NCBI GenBank assembly: GCA_021848025.1
Contig: JAJZND010000019.1
Coordinates: forward strand, 1 to 48,791
DNA length: 48,791 bases
Direction of reading: 5' to 3'
DNA from: Microcaldota archaeon
GTDB lineage: Archaea > Micrarchaeota > Micrarchaeia > Micrarchaeales > CABMGC01
Below the pieces are notes generated by a model. It had not been told where the DNA came from. It saw only the letters and a program-made list of their open reading frames with translations, and ran no database searches. The position numbers were made by a program, and so were the translations under genes. Within the stretch, counting starts at the first letter, position 1. Every line of letters begins with the position of its first letter. Shown here piece after piece: positions 27,935 through 37,070 of the stretch.

Positions 27935-28597
27935 TCACTGGAACGAGTATCTCGGCTCCTGTATCTGCTCCAGCACTACCCCATTCTTCACCATCCTTGT
28001 GAAAAGCTCCTCTGCCTTTCTGGAACCTTCCCTGCCAAGCAGCGCACGGTAGTGGATAGGCGAGTACTGCTTTGCTTTTATCGCCTTCGATGCCTCTATC
28101 GCCTCCTCAACTGTCATAACGTATGTTGAACCGCCTATCGGGAGCAGCGCGAGGTCAGCGTCAATGCTGTGCATCTCGTCTATGAAGTCGGTGTCGCCGG
28201 CATGGTACACCTTGATTCCGTTGGCATCTATTATGTAGCCGACCCATCCGCTTGCCTTCGGATGATTGTGAACTCGATTCTCAACTACGTTGTATGCAGG
28301 CACTGTTCTGAACCTTATCCCGTTTGTTGTGTACGCCTTGTTCGGCTCAACGCCTTTAGCATTGAAGCCTTCAAGCTTACTTACACTGTCCCTGGGTACA
28401 AAGATCTCAGTCTTCTTATCAGCTACCTTCTTTATGTCCTCTACGCTGAGATGGTCGAAATGCGGATGTGTTATCAGTATTGAATCGGCACGGTCTTTTA
28501 CTGTGCTCAGCATGAACGGATCCAGATACATAGTCTTGCCGTTAAGCTTAAGCCTGAAACCTGCATGCTCTATCCAGTCCAGAAACTTGAATTCCAT
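27935..28597 (-). CDS. UPF0173-like metal-dependent hydrolase (metallo-beta-lactamase superfamily)
   Basis: LITHPHFDHLS, VYHAGDTDFIDEM, LLPIGGSTYVMTVEEA. Confidence 0.88.
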   Translation of the reverse strand: MEFKFLDWIEHAGFRLKLNGKTMYLDPFMLSTVKDRADSILITHPHFDHLSVEDIKKVADKKTEIFVPRDSVSKLEGFNAKGVEPNKAYTTNGIRFRTVPAYNVVENRVHNHPKASGWVGYIIDANGIKVYHAGDTDFIDEMHSIDADLALLPIGGSTYVMTVEEAIEASKAIKAKQYSPIHYRALLGREGSRKAEELFTRMVKNGVVLEQIQEPRYSFQ

Positions 28598-28703
28598 GTA
28601 ACCAACAATTAATCTTTCTCTCTTAATTCTTTTAATTTTATCTATTCAAAGAGATGAGACATGTTTGGGAAACGCATAAAAGTCTTCTTTCTTAATGTAA
28701 TTC

Positions 28704-29588
28704 ATGGACATTTTGCACCAGATGCCGCCTTATTCGCTTTTTGGCTTGGAGAACCCTAATTACAAAGATGCCAGGATAGTCGTGCTTCCTGTGCCTTATA
28801 GTTCATCTGCAGCGCACAGCTCAGGAGCAAGGTCAGCACCACATGCAATAATAGATGCGAGCAGGAAGATGGAATTGTACAGCATAGACCTGGGCAGAGA
28901 CCTGCGCGAACTTAAAACATATACATTCAGCGAGATGGAGCCTAACCTCAACTCTCCGAAAGAGATGATTGCGAGGATAGAGAAGGAGATAAATGCAATA
29001 ATAGAGGAGGGCAAAGTGCCGGTGACCATAGGCGGCGACCATGCCGTGGCCATAGGCCCGATAACAGCCCTTGGAAAGAAATACAACGACTTCAGCGTGA
29101 TACACTTCGGTGCGCATGCCGATTCGCGGGACGAATACCTGGGCAGCAGATACTCACACGCAAGCGCAATGGCCAGGGCAAGGGATGTGTGCGGAAGCTG
29201 CATAAGCGTAGGCGTGAGGAGCATTGACGAAGAAGCTGCGAAGAAATACGGAAAGGAGACCATCTTCAGGAAAGACATGTGGAGCATGAAGAGCGAAGCA
29301 GTGGCAGATAAGATAGTGAAGATGACAAAAGGGAAGGTTTACCTGACTATAGATGTTGGCGTGCTGGATCCGAGCGAGATGCCGGCAACTGCAGCGCCTG
29401 AGCCTGAAGGCCTTCGCTTCCATGAGCTTACATCCATACTCAAAGAAGTGCTGGCCGGAAAACAGCTTATAGGAGCTGATTTCTGCGGGCTGATCCCGGC
29501 TGAGGCGAACCATGCGCCAGATTATACGGTAGCGAAGCTGATCTCGCTGACCCTGGGATACGCCTTCCTGCTGCCAAAGGAAAGGTAG
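28704..29588 (+). CDS. Agmatinase/arginase-fold (ureohydrolase) protein with degenerate active site
   Basis: IGGDHAVAIGPI; SVIHFGAHADSRDEYLGSRYSHASAMARA; VYLTIDVGVLDPSEMP. Confidence 0.85.
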   Translation: MDILHQMPPYSLFGLENPNYKDARIVVLPVPYSSSAAHSSGARSAPHAIIDASRKMELYSIDLGRDLRELKTYTFSEMEPNLNSPKEMIARIEKEINAIIEEGKVPVTIGGDHAVAIGPITALGKKYNDFSVIHFGAHADSRDEYLGSRYSHASAMARARDVCGSCISVGVRSIDEEAAKKYGKETIFRKDMWSMKSEAVADKIVKMTKGKVYLTIDVGVLDPSEMPATAAPEPEGLRFHELTSILKEVLAGKQLIGADFCGLIPAEANHAPDYTVAKLISLTLGYAFLLPKER

Positions 29589-29655
29589 GCAGAAAGGATT
29601 ATATATCACATTAGATTCTATTTCATTATTCTTTTCTAGTGCAGCAGATGCTAAA

Positions 29656-30492
29656 ATGAACCGAATTGCAGCAGCATCAGAGATTCGTACAAGGAACAAG
29701 GAGGATGGAGGAATAGCCTCTTTACTTAGAGGCATGCACGAAGGGACGCGCAAGGAAGCCGAGCGCTTTGTAGAATCTTATATAAAGATAGAGAGGCGCT
29801 GGAAGAGCGGGTATGAGATGAAGAGTGATAATGAATTGCTAAGAAGCGAGGGCATTCTCGCAGTAATAACAAAGACGCTTGCTGGCTTCGATGAGCAGAA
29901 TGGGCGCCACATAGCCAAAAACATGCTGGATATAGCCAGGGAGACAAAGAACGCGCCCGAGATACTGCCAAGGTTTGCCGCATCTTTGCAGAATTTTGAT
30001 ATCAACGTTGCGAGAGGAGTCTCTAATTTATTTGTGCGCGAAGCAAGGCGCTGGCATGCAGCTGCCACTTTGGGCATTGATGTTCTGGAAGACCATACGC
30101 TAGCTTTGAAGGTAAATGAGACCGCGAAGCACTTTGAACCGCACTACGCAAGCCTTCTCGGCTTCCACATATACAAGACAGGCCTGTACCTTAGAGACGG
30201 CCTTGAACCCGCCCATAGCGTAGCCAATCTTGCTGATGGCGCAGCTAAGCTCGGAGGCAGCTATGGCAAGCTGGTTGCAGGATGGATTGTGCCGCATATC
30301 TCCAATACTGTAGAATCAGCCTATTTCCAGGATATAAATCCAGAGAAGATACGCACGTTCATCGGATGGTTTATTGAAAGAGAGCCCAAGGCACTGGTGA
30401 ATATAGCAGAGCTGCCAAAACATCCTGAACTGAGGCCTGAGGATTTCCCTTATGAGGGCAATTATCATCCTATGCAGGTCCGTTTCGAATGA
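29656..30492 (+). CDS. Hypothetical protein, predicted mostly alpha-helical
   Basis: 278-aa ORF with coding-like composition; no family recognised. Confidence 0.7.
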   Translation: MNRIAAASEIRTRNKEDGGIASLLRGMHEGTRKEAERFVESYIKIERRWKSGYEMKSDNELLRSEGILAVITKTLAGFDEQNGRHIAKNMLDIARETKNAPEILPRFAASLQNFDINVARGVSNLFVREARRWHAAATLGIDVLEDHTLALKVNETAKHFEPHYASLLGFHIYKTGLYLRDGLEPAHSVANLADGAAKLGGSYGKLVAGWIVPHISNTVESAYFQDINPEKIRTFIGWFIEREPKALVNIAELPKHPELRPEDFPYEGNYHPMQVRFE

Positions 30493-30605
30493 CGATTCAG
30501 CAGTCTATTGGAAAGCATGAGTATGCATTATTGATTACATCAAGTTTCGTCTGGAAGCCTAAGCCTTTACCTTAGGGCATTTTATTAATTAAATGCTGCG
30601 GATTT

Positions 30606-30726
30606 TGGCGGGGGCGAGATTTGAACACGCGACCTCTAGATTTCTTAGCAATCACAGCAAAATGCTCATTACTCATAATGCTTGGCATATGAGTCTAGCG
30701 CTCTAACCAGGCTGAGCTACCCCGCC
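30606..30726 (-). tRNA. tRNA with anticodon CAU (probably elongator tRNA-Met), 46-nt intron after position 37
   Basis: GGCGGGG-TA-GCTC-AGCCTGGTTA-GAGC-G-CTAGA-CTCATA-[intron 30687-30642]-A-TCTAG-AGGTC-GCGTG-TTCAAAT-CTCGC-CCCCGCC-A. Acceptor and anticodon stems pair fully. No encoded CCA. Confidence 0.9.
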
Positions 30727-30781
30727 TGCTTTTTTCTTTATATATGACTATTTGCTTTTATATGCTTTTAGTTGCACAGAT

Positions 30782-31513
30782 TCAGTGCTTCAACAAAGGA
30801 AATCTCTTCATGTATGCCTCGGCGAGGAAGATAATGAAGAATGGCGGCAGAAATACTGAACTTACCACTAACATTATATACCTTGACCAGAAGGTGCCTG
30901 CTGCTGCTATGAATACCAGATCAAGGATAGATATAACTATGGTAAGTGAGATTAGCCAAAGAAGTATGTATTGCGGAGAGTAGACCACAAGCTTCAGGCT
31001 GCTTTTTATGGCCTTTAGGGTAGATCTGTTATCTATGACTATTGCAGTTGGAGCGTAGAACAGGAAGATGAACCCAAATAACCCTATTACATCGGTTATG
31101 ACTGCTTCGTTTCCATAATAATACCCAAAAATATTGCCTACCACAAGCACAATTGCATAAGCAAGCAGCAGCAGATACACCTTTATAATATACCCTTCTA
31201 TCCCCTGTATTGCCCTGACTGACACCTTAGTGTGCGTCCTTTTTGACTTGACAAGGAGCGATATTGCAACAAATCCGAAGCTTATGAACAGCAACGAGAA
31301 AAGGCCAGAAACGACTATTACCGCAAGATTAAGCGGGTTGAGGTTTATGAACGCGCTTGCTGTCCTTATGAATATGGCTCCCACACTCACGTATGTAGGT
31401 AGAGGCGCCAGCAGCGGTATCAGTGCTGCTATTACAAAAGGTATCGAAAAAAGCAGCATAAGTCTAAGATTTGACTTGTAGGTTTCCCAAGAAACCTCAA
31501 ATATATTGGACAT
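30782..31513 (-). CDS. Hypothetical polytopic membrane protein (about 6 TM)
   Basis: 243 aa, multiple hydrophobic helices. Confidence 0.75.
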   Translation of the reverse strand: MSNIFEVSWETYKSNLRLMLLFSIPFVIAALIPLLAPLPTYVSVGAIFIRTASAFINLNPLNLAVIVVSGLFSLLFISFGFVAISLLVKSKRTHTKVSVRAIQGIEGYIIKVYLLLLAYAIVLVVGNIFGYYYGNEAVITDVIGLFGFIFLFYAPTAIVIDNRSTLKAIKSSLKLVVYSPQYILLWLISLTIVISILDLVFIAAAGTFWSRYIMLVVSSVFLPPFFIIFLAEAYMKRFPLLKH

Positions 31514-31598
31514 GATTTCTCAATATCCTATAGAAAGCACTAATTTAAATTATTTGTCAGGCAATGACGGCTTTGGGCAGTATCTTAACTTAAAAAAC

Positions 31599-33539
31599 TT
31601 ATTTGGAGGTATTGTCACGCCTTGATATCTTTATCGGCTCTGCGGCATAAAAGTATTTTCCATTGTATATAAGCGCATCCATATAAGTGAAATTTCCATT
31701 GGATTTGTTACCACTAAAGTAAGCATTAATTTTATAAATTCCTGAAGAGCCATTAAGCCTTATTATGCTCAGGTTTGCTATGCAGGAATACTGATAGCAC
31801 GGGCTTCTGTTTTGGAATAGGCTGGTTGGCCCTATGACCCCGTATAATGAACTTGAATATTTGATTTGGGAAACACTTGAAGAAACTATGGTCAGGTATA
31901 CTGAAGCATTCTTAAGATTAGAGTAATATAGATCCGCATTATAAGTAACATTATAATTTGAGTAGTATGCTGATTGATTTGTTATGTGCAAGTCGAAATC
32001 TTTAGATAATTGTTGGTGGGACGTATAAAGGAAGGCAATGGAGAGGATTATTACAGCAAGAGCTATAGGGGCTGCTACTCTTCTAAATATTACATATTTG
32101 TCCTTAGTAAAGTGTGTTGATTTCTTCAGGCTGCGTTTTTTCTGTTCTATATAAAATGCTACTACAAATAAGAAAATAAATGAGGTGTAGTAACTTGCAA
32201 GGCTATGTACAAGGAACAGGAAGGGTATTATGCTGAAAAAGAATATTAGCTCTTTCTTATTGAAGACCCATAGGGCCATGCTAAGCGCTACTACTGAAGC
32301 TATGAAGATAGTAGTCTGGAAAGTTAGCAGTACATGATAATACATGAGTATTCCAAAACCAAAAATAGACAAACCATCTGGAATAATATAGGCATTCAAT
32401 GGGGTCAGCACGGACCCTATGAATACTGAAGGATTAAGTATTATGAAGTAAGAATTTAGTAATAGGAAAACCGCTATTGTGCCTACTCCTTGATATACTC
32501 CTTTCTTAAATCCATTATTTCGCATCACATACGCTAATATGAACAAAGTTGGAACCCAGAGCTCTTCCTGAATGGCCATGCAAAATCCAAGGATTATGAA
32601 TAGGTACTTATTATCCGAACTCATGTATGCCAGGAGTATAAGCGCAAGCATAAGCGGGAGTATCCCTGAAGGCAAATCTATTAGTACAAAAGATAGAAAA
32701 ATGACTAGCACTATGTTAGGCTTCGGGAATTTATTGTCATATATGGCATAACACATTACCAATATCAATATGAATGAGTAAATGGCCTCCTGCGCAGTCA
32801 AGCCAAATTCGTATAAGCTTTCGGGGGCCATATTTCCTGCAAGATAAAAAGGTGCAGATGCCAGGAAATAGAGATCAGGATAATCCATCGACCCAACGAC
32901 AGTGAGCTTTGTTGTAAGAGTGGCCCCAATTTTAGATATATTTGAAAATATTTGAGGTGAGAGATTCGTTGTATAAGGATTAATTCCATGTATTACTGAA
33001 TTGACCGCCATGAATGAAAGGTACGTTTCGTCATTTATGCCCCTAATATTTATGACATAACCGGAAACAAAATAGAACATTAATGCGGCGAATGCTGCAA
33101 AAATAAGTATTATACCTACTATACGAAATGCATCACCAAGAGAGATGTTTTTGAAGAAATATAAACCTATTGTTATTAGAAAGTAGGCAAAGAAGAATAT
33201 GACAAGGTACAAAGATAGACTGCTATACAGAAGACTTACTATAGTAATCCTCGCTACGCCAGAGACAGGAGAATTGTAAAGCAAGAATGCCAAGAAAAGA
33301 ATCAATAAGAGAATAAATAAGATATGCCTATATGTGGCATACTTTTCCTTGCCGTATATCACATATGCTGTTGTATAGAATACCAGCAATATAGTATAAA
33401 ACAGGACTATCAAGAAAGCAGAGCTAGATAAATAATAGTAGAAAGACAAATTCGCAGGAATCATAAAAAAGAAAAAAATAAAAGGAAGCAGCATTTCAAT
33501 GGTGAAAATGCTGCTCCTTAATCGCCTTAAACTGAACAA
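31599..33539 (-). CDS. Large polytopic membrane protein, glycosyltransferase-like topology
   Basis: 646 aa, many TM. Region INDETYLSFMAVNSVIHGINPYTTNLSP...YPDLYFLASAPFYLAG resembles integral-membrane GT families. Start may be the internal ATG at 33494. Confidence 0.7.
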   Translation of the reverse strand: MFSLRRLRSSIFTIEMLLPFIFFFFMIPANLSFYYYLSSSAFLIVLFYTILLVFYTTAYVIYGKEKYATYRHILFILLLILFLAFLLYNSPVSGVARITIVSLLYSSLSLYLVIFFFAYFLITIGLYFFKNISLGDAFRIVGIILIFAAFAALMFYFVSGYVINIRGINDETYLSFMAVNSVIHGINPYTTNLSPQIFSNISKIGATLTTKLTVVGSMDYPDLYFLASAPFYLAGNMAPESLYEFGLTAQEAIYSFILILVMCYAIYDNKFPKPNIVLVIFLSFVLIDLPSGILPLMLALILLAYMSSDNKYLFIILGFCMAIQEELWVPTLFILAYVMRNNGFKKGVYQGVGTIAVFLLLNSYFIILNPSVFIGSVLTPLNAYIIPDGLSIFGFGILMYYHVLLTFQTTIFIASVVALSMALWVFNKKELIFFFSIIPFLFLVHSLASYYTSFIFLFVVAFYIEQKKRSLKKSTHFTKDKYVIFRRVAAPIALAVIILSIAFLYTSHQQLSKDFDLHITNQSAYYSNYNVTYNADLYYSNLKNASVYLTIVSSSVSQIKYSSSLYGVIGPTSLFQNRSPCYQYSCIANLSIIRLNGSSGIYKINAYFSGNKSNGNFTYMDALIYNGKYFYAAEPIKISRRDNTSK

Positions 33540-33568
33540 CTAATCAGGAGTATTTTATATACCTCTGA

Positions 33569-33967
33569 TTAGCAAGCTATGCTTACTGAAGTATAGCTTC
33601 CAGATCCGCCGCCTGTCGTACTGCCTATTCCTATCAAGGTGTGCAGGATGAACGGCGCTACTAGGTATATTATGAGGGCGATTACGCCTGCCATTAACAT
33701 ACCCATGCCCCATCCCTGCATTCCTGATCTCAGGTTACCTGCAGTTGGCAAGAAATGAGCTACCGCATACAGTACTCCGCCAAGTATGAAAAGCAATAAG
33801 GCAAATATACCTATTATTGTCTTTATGCTGTTCACTACGTTGCAGAGTTCGGTGCTCAGTGCGGTAGTTATTCCTGTCGCAAAGGCTATTTGCTGTGACA
33901 GAACTGTCACAATCATTCCGACTAGCATGGTCAACATGACCGATGCTCTTATCTTATTTATGTCCAT
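33569..33967 (-). CDS. Small secreted/membrane protein with VirB2/TrbC pilin-like two-TM topology
   Basis: 132 aa: signal-like N-terminus, CNVVNSIKTIIGIFALLLFILGGVLYAVAHFLPTAGNLRSGMQGWGMGMLMAGVIALIIYLVAPFIL. Confidence 0.6.
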   Translation of the reverse strand: MDINKIRASVMLTMLVGMIVTVLSQQIAFATGITTALSTELCNVVNSIKTIIGIFALLLFILGGVLYAVAHFLPTAGNLRSGMQGWGMGMLMAGVIALIIYLVAPFILHTLIGIGSTTGGGSGSYTSVSIAC

Positions 33968-34135
33968 AGTAATTCCTTTTGTAATTAAAGGTAAACCTCA
34001 CACATATAAAAAGATTTCTGCAACAACAGATAGCGTTTAAGAATACCTTTTAAATTCCAATTTTATGGATATGCTATCTTATTTGAACTATATTATTTCT
34101 GCCAAATGACCTTTCTGCAGGCAGTGTTTGTTGCT

Positions 34136-35077
34136 TTACTGCGTTGAGGCAAGGATGCCGTCTATTATGCCGCCTACGCCTATTCCGCCGGTTGTCCTGA
34201 CCGCTATCCTGTGGCTTAGCACAGGCCTTGCAAGAAATCTTATGTCCTCCATTGTCACTTCCTTCCTGTTGTTTATGTAGGCCCTTGCCTTTGCAGTCTG
34301 CATGAACGCTATGTCTGCCCTAGGGCTCGCGCCCATTATCACGTGCATGTCTGTTCTTGTCGCACCTACTATCTTGGTTATGTACTCTATTACGTTATCT
34401 GGCACAGTGACCTGCCTAGCTTCCTGCTGCATCTGCACTATGTCGCCTATCGTAAGTATTTTCTTGACTTCCTGGCTCTCCTCCTGCTTTATCTTGAGCA
34501 TTCCCTGCTCCTCTTCTATGCTTGGATAGCCCACTTCTATGCGCATTATGAAACGGTCTGAGAGCACCTTTGGCAGCGCCTCCGTGCCCTCTATCCTAAG
34601 CGGATTCTGGGTTGCATACGCTATGAACGGGCTGGGCAGCTTGAGCATCTCGCTTCCCACGCTGACCTGGCGCTCCTCAAGGGCCTCAAGGAACGAGCTC
34701 ATTACCTTGGGCTGCGCCCTGTTCAACTCGTCTATTAGCAGGATATTAGTGAAGATAGGGCCTTTCTTGAACTTTATTTCGTTGTCTGCATCGCGATAGG
34801 TGTAACCTAATATGTCTTCGGGGCTCAGGTCCACAGTGCCTTGTATTCGCTTGAAATCAGCCTGTATCGTGTCGGCAAGGGCCTTGGTCATCGTTGTCTT
34901 TGCCACGCCTGGGACACCTTCAAGAAGCGCATGGCCGTTTGCAACAAGAGCCAGGAAAAGCAGCTCAAGGGTCTCCTGCTTGCCTGAAATGTGCTTCTTC
35001 AGCTCTTCCATTACAAGCGTAAATTTCTCTTTGCCGTCCAAGCAAGCACCAGATTCTACGAGTATATACTGAAACAA
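34136..35077 (-). CDS. MoxR-family AAA+ ATPase (start possibly 35011)
   Basis: HALLEGVPGVAKTTMTKALA, LLIDELNRAQPKVMSSFLEALEERQVSVG, FIAYATQNPLRIEGTEALP. Confidence 0.93.
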   Translation of the reverse strand: MFQYILVESGACLDGKEKFTLVMEELKKHISGKQETLELLFLALVANGHALLEGVPGVAKTTMTKALADTIQADFKRIQGTVDLSPEDILGYTYRDADNEIKFKKGPIFTNILLIDELNRAQPKVMSSFLEALEERQVSVGSEMLKLPSPFIAYATQNPLRIEGTEALPKVLSDRFIMRIEVGYPSIEEEQGMLKIKQEESQEVKKILTIGDIVQMQQEARQVTVPDNVIEYITKIVGATRTDMHVIMGASPRADIAFMQTAKARAYINNRKEVTMEDIRFLARPVLSHRIAVRTTGGIGVGGIIDGILASTQ

Positions 35078-35125
35078 AAGATTTATATTATGCTCATTAG
35101 ATACTATATAGCAGGTGCAATACTT

Positions 35126-35464
35126 ATGATAGGAAAAGAATGCGAGCTTAAGAGGATAGCTCCGATTGCCGAAGTGCTTGAGATACTTGAAGAGAGGAGG
35201 AAGTACGGCGAATTCGGCTATGAGCAGCAGCTCGCTTACGACTATGCCAAGAAGTTCTCTAAGCTGGAGAGCAAGCAGGCCGAGAAGCTGAAGGAAGAGC
35301 TTACGGGGCTTGGAATAAGCGAGAAGAGCGCAATCTCGATAGTCAATATTTTCCCTGCGGAGAGTGCGCAGCTCAGGCAGATACTTGCTTCTGAGAAAAA
35401 CGCAGTTGATGAGAGTATTGTTAACAAGACAATGGAAACGCTTGAAAGTTACAGAGGGAAGTAG
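35126..35464 (+). CDS. rpoF: DNA-directed RNA polymerase subunit F (Rpb4-like)
   Basis: MIGKECELKRIAPIAEVLEILEERRKYGEFGYEQQLAYDYAKKFSKL...; followed by DUF655 as in many archaea. Confidence 0.85.
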   Translation: MIGKECELKRIAPIAEVLEILEERRKYGEFGYEQQLAYDYAKKFSKLESKQAEKLKEELTGLGISEKSAISIVNIFPAESAQLRQILASEKNAVDESIVNKTMETLESYRGK

Positions 35465-35490
35465 AGCATGTCCAAGGATCTGGTGTCAAC

Positions 35491-36069
35491 ATGGAAGAAA
35501 GCGAACAAAGGAGAGTGGATCTTGAAGAGTATGCATTTGTACTCGATTACTTGCCTACTGGCAAGTCTTTTTCTGTGAAGTCTGAGCCGCTTACGCAGCT
35601 TATAGGCGAATCTAAATTTACGCTTCTTGAAGCGGTACCGAAGAGCAGCGAGATAAAGATAGAGGAAAGGCTGTATATAGGCAAGGGCGTAAGGGAGAAG
35701 ATCGCGCTGATAAAAGGCAGGCTTGCCTACGAGAATCTGACAGAGGGTTCCAAGAATGAGCTCCCCAACGCAATATCGAAGATAATAACAGGCAACGAAG
35801 CGAGGTTCATAGAGTTCTTCAATACCGCTTCGTCGCTGAATATACGCATGCACTCGCTGGAGCTTCTGCCTGGTATAGGAAAGAAACACCTGGCTGCGAT
35901 ACTTGATGCGCGCGACGAGAAGCCTTTCGAGAGCTTCAGCGACATGGAGAAACGGGTAACGATGCTCCAGAATCCCGTCAAGCTGCTTACCGACAGGATA
36001 ATAATAGAGCTCAAAGGGGAGAGCAGGTTTTACATACTGACAAAGCCGCCTCAGCAGCAGAGGTACTGA
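35491..36069 (+). CDS. DUF655 family protein
   Basis: EEYAFVLDYLPTGKS...IGKGVREKI...LNIRMHSLELLPGIGKKHLAAILDARDEKPFESF. Confidence 0.88.
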   Translation: MEESEQRRVDLEEYAFVLDYLPTGKSFSVKSEPLTQLIGESKFTLLEAVPKSSEIKIEERLYIGKGVREKIALIKGRLAYENLTEGSKNELPNAISKIITGNEARFIEFFNTASSLNIRMHSLELLPGIGKKHLAAILDARDEKPFESFSDMEKRVTMLQNPVKLLTDRIIIELKGESRFYILTKPPQQQRY

Positions 36070-36140
36070 GCCATTTCACATGCACGGATATTGTGCTGAG
36101 CCGCTGCACATTTCTGCCATCGTCTAAAAAACGCCGTGGA

Positions 36141-36632
36141 TCAGAATCTGAGAACAAAGACCCGGTATCCAAATTCTGCCTGCCCCCGGTATTTTGGACC
36201 TATGGTAAGCAGCTCTTTTGGCACTTCTGCGACGCTTATCTCTTTGAAGCCTCTTGCAAGAAGCATCCTCTTTCCGGCTCCAGCGCGATTGGTGAAATCT
36301 ATTATTGTGCCTGACCTGTATTTTCTTTTTATTGACCGGAGCACGACAGCGCCCATCTTACCGCCTATGCCCATGCCCCTGTACTCTTTTTTAACTATCA
36401 GGGACCTGAGCTCTATCCATCCGCTTTCAGGCCAGACATTCACAGCTTCGTGACCGGCAATTACCCCTTCGCATACCGCTACGTAGGAGAGCCGGGCTTC
36501 CACCCACTTCTCCAGCGCTTCCCTTGAAACAGGGAGCAGAGCGCCAGTGAGCCTGGCTTCGCTGTTGATCATTTCCAGTATTTCAGGGATATCGCTTTCA
36601 ACTGCTTTTCTTATCCTGATTTTTGGGGGCAA
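36141..36632 (-). CDS. GNAT-family N-acetyltransferase
   Basis: IRIRKAVESDIPEILEMI...ELRSLIVKKEYRGMGIGGKMGAVVL. Confidence 0.85.
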   Translation of the reverse strand: MPPKIRIRKAVESDIPEILEMINSEARLTGALLPVSREALEKWVEARLSYVAVCEGVIAGHEAVNVWPESGWIELRSLIVKKEYRGMGIGGKMGAVVLRSIKRKYRSGTIIDFTNRAGAGKRMLLARGFKEISVAEVPKELLTIGPKYRGQAEFGYRVFVLRF

Positions 36633-36688
36633 GTGATCGCGCTTGTTTTGATGCGGTGCTTTCTAATTGCAAAAAGCATAATCTTTGC

Positions 36689-36982
36689 TTAACCCGCCAG
36701 CTTCTCTAGATGCAGCTGCGGCACTACCAGCTTGACGCTCTTTGATTTTGAAACATTAATCTCTACCACATAAGCGCTTCCACGCTTCTCCAGCACTGTC
36801 CCTACCCTGCCGCGGTACCTCGGATGAGGTATGTTGCTGAGATTGCCCTTCGGGCTTATTACCACCCTGCTTCCTATCTCAAGCTTCTTTATCTGCCTGC
36901 TTATTCCTAGCTTTGATGCCTTTACGTGCCTTGATAGATTCCTGCTCCTTCCGGAAAACAGACCGTGCGAACGCTGGGTCAT
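36689..36982 (-). CDS. Ribosomal protein L21e (start chosen at MTQRSHG; longer ORF to 37012)
   Basis: MTQRSHGLFSGRSRNLSRHVKASKLGISRQIKKLEIGSRVVISPKGNLSNIPHPRYRGRVGTVLEKRGSAYVVEI. Confidence 0.85.
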   Translation of the reverse strand: MTQRSHGLFSGRSRNLSRHVKASKLGISRQIKKLEIGSRVVISPKGNLSNIPHPRYRGRVGTVLEKRGSAYVVEINVSKSKSVKLVVPQLHLEKLAG

Positions 36983-37021
36983 TCTGCTCACATTTGATAG
37001 ATAACTATTCATCTGCAGAAA

Positions 37022-37032
37022 AACATATAAAT
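37022..37032 (+). promoter_or_regulatory. TATA box candidate for the TBP-like gene
   Basis: aacatataaatacc about 40 nt upstream of ATG 37071, compatible with archaeal TATA-TSS spacing and a short leader. Confidence 0.5.
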
Positions 37033-37070
37033 ACCTTCCAGTATAACTATAAGTGGTTTTTAGTGGTCAA

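Noticed and set aside
29154-29753. 199-aa minus ORF antisense to the ureohydrolase gene
   Set aside because: Low-quality composition and overlap with a well-supported + strand gene.
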